DNA of 10,405 bases, from contig JASHTQ010000331.1 of the NCBI GenBank assembly GCA_030040475.1, forward strand, positions 1-10,405. The letters run 5' to 3'. This stretch comes from Streptosporangiaceae bacterium. Lineage in GTDB: Bacteria > Actinomycetota > Actinomycetes > Streptosporangiales > Streptosporangiaceae. The translations under genes and the position numbers were made by a program. Position 1 is the stretch's first letter. Every line of letters starts with the position of its first letter. Shown one piece after another: positions 6,745-10,405 of the stretch. Under the pieces are notes generated by a model. It was not told the origin of the DNA, ran no database searches, and saw nothing but the letters and a program-made list of their open reading frames with translations.

Positions 6745-8359
6745 TTTCGAGCATGATTAGGCTGCGCGGGAACCCGTGGGCGGTCTTGGTCGTGGTGTCG
6801 CTCGGGTTCTTCATGACGCTGCTTGACCTGACGATCGTCAACATCGCCATCCCCAACATGATCGACAGGCTGCACGCGTCGCTTGACGACGTGCTGTGGG
6901 TGCTGAACGCGTACGCGCTCGTGCTCGCCGTCCTGGTGATCACGGCGGGCAGGCTGGGCGACATCATCGGGACGCGCACCATGTTCGTGGCCGGCATCGC
7001 CGCGTTCACGGCCGCCTCCGCCGCGTGCGGGTTCGCGCCGAGCGCCGACTGGCTGATCACGTTCCGCGCGGTGCAGGGCCTCGGCGCGGCGATGCTGATG
7101 CCGCAGACGCTCGCGATTGTCACGATGGTGTTCCCGCCGGAACGGCGCGGCGCCGCGTTCGGCATCTGGGGGGCGGTGGCCGGCCTGGCCACCATCGCGG
7201 GGCCGACCCTGGGCGGGCTGCTCGTCACCGCGTTCGACTGGCGGTGGATCTTCTTCGTGAACCTGCCGATCGGGATCGTGGTCTTCGCGGTGACCTTCTT
7301 CATCGTGCCTGACCTGCGCCCGGGGCGCAGGCACCGGCTGGACTTCCGCGGGGTGGCGCTGGCCAGCCTGGGGCTGCTCGCGATCTGCTACGGGCTGGTC
7401 GAGGGGCAGAACTACAACTGGGGCACGATCAGCGGGTTCGTGTCGATCCCGCTCATCCTCGCGGTCGGCGTGCTGCTGATCGGGGTGTTCGTCGTCGACC
7501 AGAAGCTGCGCCAGGACTCCGAGCCGCTCATCCCGTTCGCGCTGTTCAAGAACAGGAACTTCACGCTGATGAACTGGGTGTCAGGCACGCTGTCCGTCGG
7601 CATGCTCGGCATCTTCCTGCCGTTCACCATCTACCTGCAGGACGCGCTCGGCTTCTCCGCGCTCAAGGCGGGCCTGACGATGGCGCCGTCCTCGCTGGTG
7701 ATGATCTTCGCCGCGCCGTTCCTCGGGCGGCTGACCGACAAGATCGGCGGCAAGTACATCCTGGTCAGCGGGCTCACCCTGTTCGCGGCCGGGATGGGCT
7801 GGGTGGTCGCGATCGCGACGCCGAACTCGGCCTGGCAGGACTTCCTGCCGGCGCTGATCGTGGCCGGCCTCGGCATGGGCGGCACGTTCGCGCCGCTGAC
7901 CACCACGGCCATGCGCGAGGTCGAGCCGCGGCTGGCCGGCGCGGCCTCCGGCGTGCTGAACACCACCCGGCAGGTCGGCTCGGTGATCGGCACCGCGGCG
8001 GTCGGCGCGCTGCTGGAGAACAGGCTGGTGTCCTCGCTCACCAGCCAGGCCACGATCCGCTCCGCGGGGCTGCCCGCGCACGTCCGCGCCGCGTTCATCC
8101 ACGGGTTCAAGCAGTCCGCGGCGAGCGGGCTGCTCAGCGGCGGCACGACAAGCTCGGCAGCCCAGCCAGGGGAGCCCAAGGCGCTCGCGGCCCAGTTGCA
8201 GCGGCTCGGCGCCGAGGTCTTCAGCCACGGCTACGTGCTCGCGATGCGGTGGACGATGGTGATGCCGATCGCCGTGGTGGTCCTGGCCGCGGTCAGCTGC
8301 TTCGCGGTCAAGAGGGGGGTCGGCGGCCAGGACCGCACGGCTGAGGCGGCGCAGGCAGG

Positions 8360-9745
<1,386 letters not shown>

Positions 9746-9748
9746 GCG

Positions 9749-9757
9749 CCTTCTCCC
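9749..9757 (-). promoter_or_regulatory. Shine-Dalgarno of the KamA-like gene
   Basis: The minus strand reads GGGAGAAGG before the GTG at 9745: GGGAG is 7 nt away and AAGG 3 nt away. This decides the GTG start. Confidence 0.7.
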
Positions 9758-9994
9758 TCGTCTGGCGTGCTTGCGGCGGTGCGCCGCGCAGCACGCGAAA
9801 ACCAGCCAAAGACACCCGCTCCCCAGCGGTCCCCCCGTCTGGCGGCGTTCCCCGCGTCGACGCCGGGCCAGAACTGCCCCTAATGTTTTTTACGTTCCGG
9901 CCGCTGCACCGGTTCCCGTTCCCGTCCTCCTTATCTTCCTCACCGAGAACTACCATGCAACGGACTATGTATTCGCAGGATCACAGGAACTTCT

Positions 9995-10017
9995 AAGCAA
10001 CCGTTGAATGTTTGCTT
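9995..10017. promoter_or_regulatory. Inverted repeat AAGCAA-N11-TTGCTT, candidate operator
   Basis: Perfect 6-bp arms at 9995-10000 and 10012-10017 span 23 bp, about two helical turns, in the AT-rich patch upstream of plsX. A TTGAAT hexamer (10004-10009) resembling a -35 box lies inside it, so a bound dimer could control plsX or the divergent KamA-like gene. The arms are short, so chance is not excluded. Confidence 0.35.
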
Positions 10018-10044
10018 TATCCAGTGCGCTTTTATTCGTACATT
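10016..10044 (+). promoter_or_regulatory. Tentative plsX promoter
   Basis: TACATT (10039-10044) fits the actinobacterial -10 TANNNT, with a weak TTTATC 17 nt upstream (10016-10021). A start near 10051 would give a leader of about 77 nt to the ATG at 10128. This is the only AT-rich stretch before plsX, but the -35 match is poor. Confidence 0.3.
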
Positions 10045-10127
10045 GGCGGGCCGGCCCGGTTACCCTCCGTGGCGTCGGACGGGTTTGCGGGGGTTCGGCC
10101 CCGACCGCGCACCCGCCCGGCGCCATA

Positions 10128-10405
10128 ATGGGCACACCGCGCTCTTGCCTGGGCTGCCTGGGCGCCTTCTCGCTGGAGGACTCGCCGCATGAGGACCCAT
10201 CCCCGGCCGCGTCCACCGGTGGCCCGCTGAGCACCGAACCGGACGGCAGGGACCGGCGGCCGGCGAACGCGGAGCGGGTCACCGTTCCCGGCCGGGAACG
10301 CGACGCGTCCGAAGCGGCGCCCGCGGCAGTGCCCGCGGCAGTGCCCGCGGCCAGGCCGTGGATCGCGGTCGACGCGATGGGCGGCGACCACGCCCCCGCC
10401 GAGAT
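10128..10405 (+). CDS. plsX: Phosphate acyltransferase PlsX, N-terminal part, cut by window edge
   Basis: The frame is open from 10008 to the right edge and ends with RPWIAVDAMGGDHAPAE, the diagnostic PlsX N-terminus (VDAMGGDHAP, about residues 81-90). PlsX converts acyl-ACP and phosphate to acyl-phosphate for PlsY in membrane phospholipid synthesis; it is a peripheral cytosolic enzyme. Usual PlsX proteins start only a few residues before this motif. Here the sole in-frame ATG is 10128, giving an extra 75 or so residues, hydrophilic and Pro/Ala/Arg-rich, ending in PAAV PAAV PAAR. In codons 1-64, 55 end in G or C, which favours real coding from 10128. There is no Shine-Dalgarno there; GTGs at 10329 and 10341 would give a normal-length enzyme but also lack good ribosome sites. 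The gene is identified securely; the start is uncertain. Confidence 0.8.
   Translation, partial: MGTPRSCLGCLGAFSLEDSPHEDPSPAASTGGPLSTEPDGRDRRPANAERVTVPGRERDASEAAPAAVPAAVPAARPWIAVDAMGGDHAPAE
10283..10300. repeat. 18-bp perfect palindrome in the plsX 5' region
   Basis: CGTTCCCGGCCGGGAACG reads identically on both strands. It lies inside the N-terminal extension if plsX starts at 10128, or in the 5' leader 29-41 nt before the GTG alternatives. As RNA it could fold only with a very tight loop; as DNA it has the symmetry of a dimeric regulator site. Confidence 0.6.
10320..10355 (+). repeat. 12-nt tandem repeat encoding PAAV/PAAR
   Basis: CCCGCGGCAGTG occurs twice exactly (10320-10331, 10332-10343), followed by a third copy changed at its last bases (10344-10355). 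It is in register with codons and encodes PAAVPAAVPAAR immediately before the PlsX core; both copies contain an in-frame GTG that might serve as a start. Confidence 0.8.

Larger units (their letters stand above)
9746..10127. other. Intergenic region between the divergent kamA-like gene and plsX
   Basis: 382 nt with no convincing gene. From about 9935 to 10045 it is clearly less GC-rich than the coding DNA and carries an AAGCAA-N11-TTGCTT inverted repeat, a TACATT hexamer and, at 10047-10058, the 12-bp palindrome CGGGCCGGCCCG. A minus-strand frame of 72 codons (9738-9956) crosses it but has no Shine-Dalgarno and no recognisable product, so I did not call it. Confidence 0.5.

Noticed and set aside
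6368..7303. 311-codon minus-strand frame crossing the intergenic region into the exporter
   Set aside because: It is antisense to the DHA2 transporter motifs and to the repeat cluster; the product has no recognisable domain.

Overview
The window is high-GC DNA with strong G/C preference at third codon positions, GTG starts and partly missing Shine-Dalgarno sites. Together with the family profile (a GT2/CDP-glycerol transferase fusion, an HSD10-type SDR, a DHA2 drug exporter and a KamA-like radical SAM enzyme), this points to a chromosomal segment of an actinomycete. I cannot name the genus. I see no rRNA, tRNA, CRISPR array, transposase or phage gene.

Left part, minus strand (1-6346): three genes are read leftwards. 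First comes an HSD10-type short-chain dehydrogenase (5573-6346), whose ATG has no Shine-Dalgarno but sits at the right distance from a TANNNT -10 box. After 54 nt follows an asparagine synthase-family protein (3590-5518). Its last four bases overlap the GTG of a very large bifunctional glycosyltransferase 2 / CDP-glycerol glycerophosphotransferase (3593 to beyond base 1; 1197 codons in the window, not complete). The last two form a translationally coupled cell-surface glycopolymer module. The synthase has an intact ATP-dependent synthetase half, but its glutaminase half has lost the Cys nucleophile and two other active-site residues.

Middle (6347-6752): a divergent intergenic region of about 400 nt holds a set of direct and inverted repeats that can fold into a long nested hairpin, and an AT-rich perfect palindrome just upstream of the exporter gene.

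Right part: a 14-TM DHA2 (EmrB/QacA-type) exporter on the plus strand (6753-8435) converges on, and overlaps by 76 nt, a KamA-family radical SAM protein on the minus strand (8360-9745). A 382-nt spacer with an AT-rich core and an inverted repeat separates the latter from the start of plsX (phosphate acyltransferase), which runs off the right edge. The plsX reading frame carries an unusual N-terminal extension of about 75 residues, including a tandem PAAV repeat and, at DNA level, an 18-bp perfect palindrome.

Most interesting points: the glutaminase-dead asparagine synthase coupled to a teichoic-acid-type polymerase; the repeat/hairpin cluster at 6495-6653; the KamA-like enzyme with altered substrate-site motifs; and the uncertain, palindrome-bearing 5' end of plsX.
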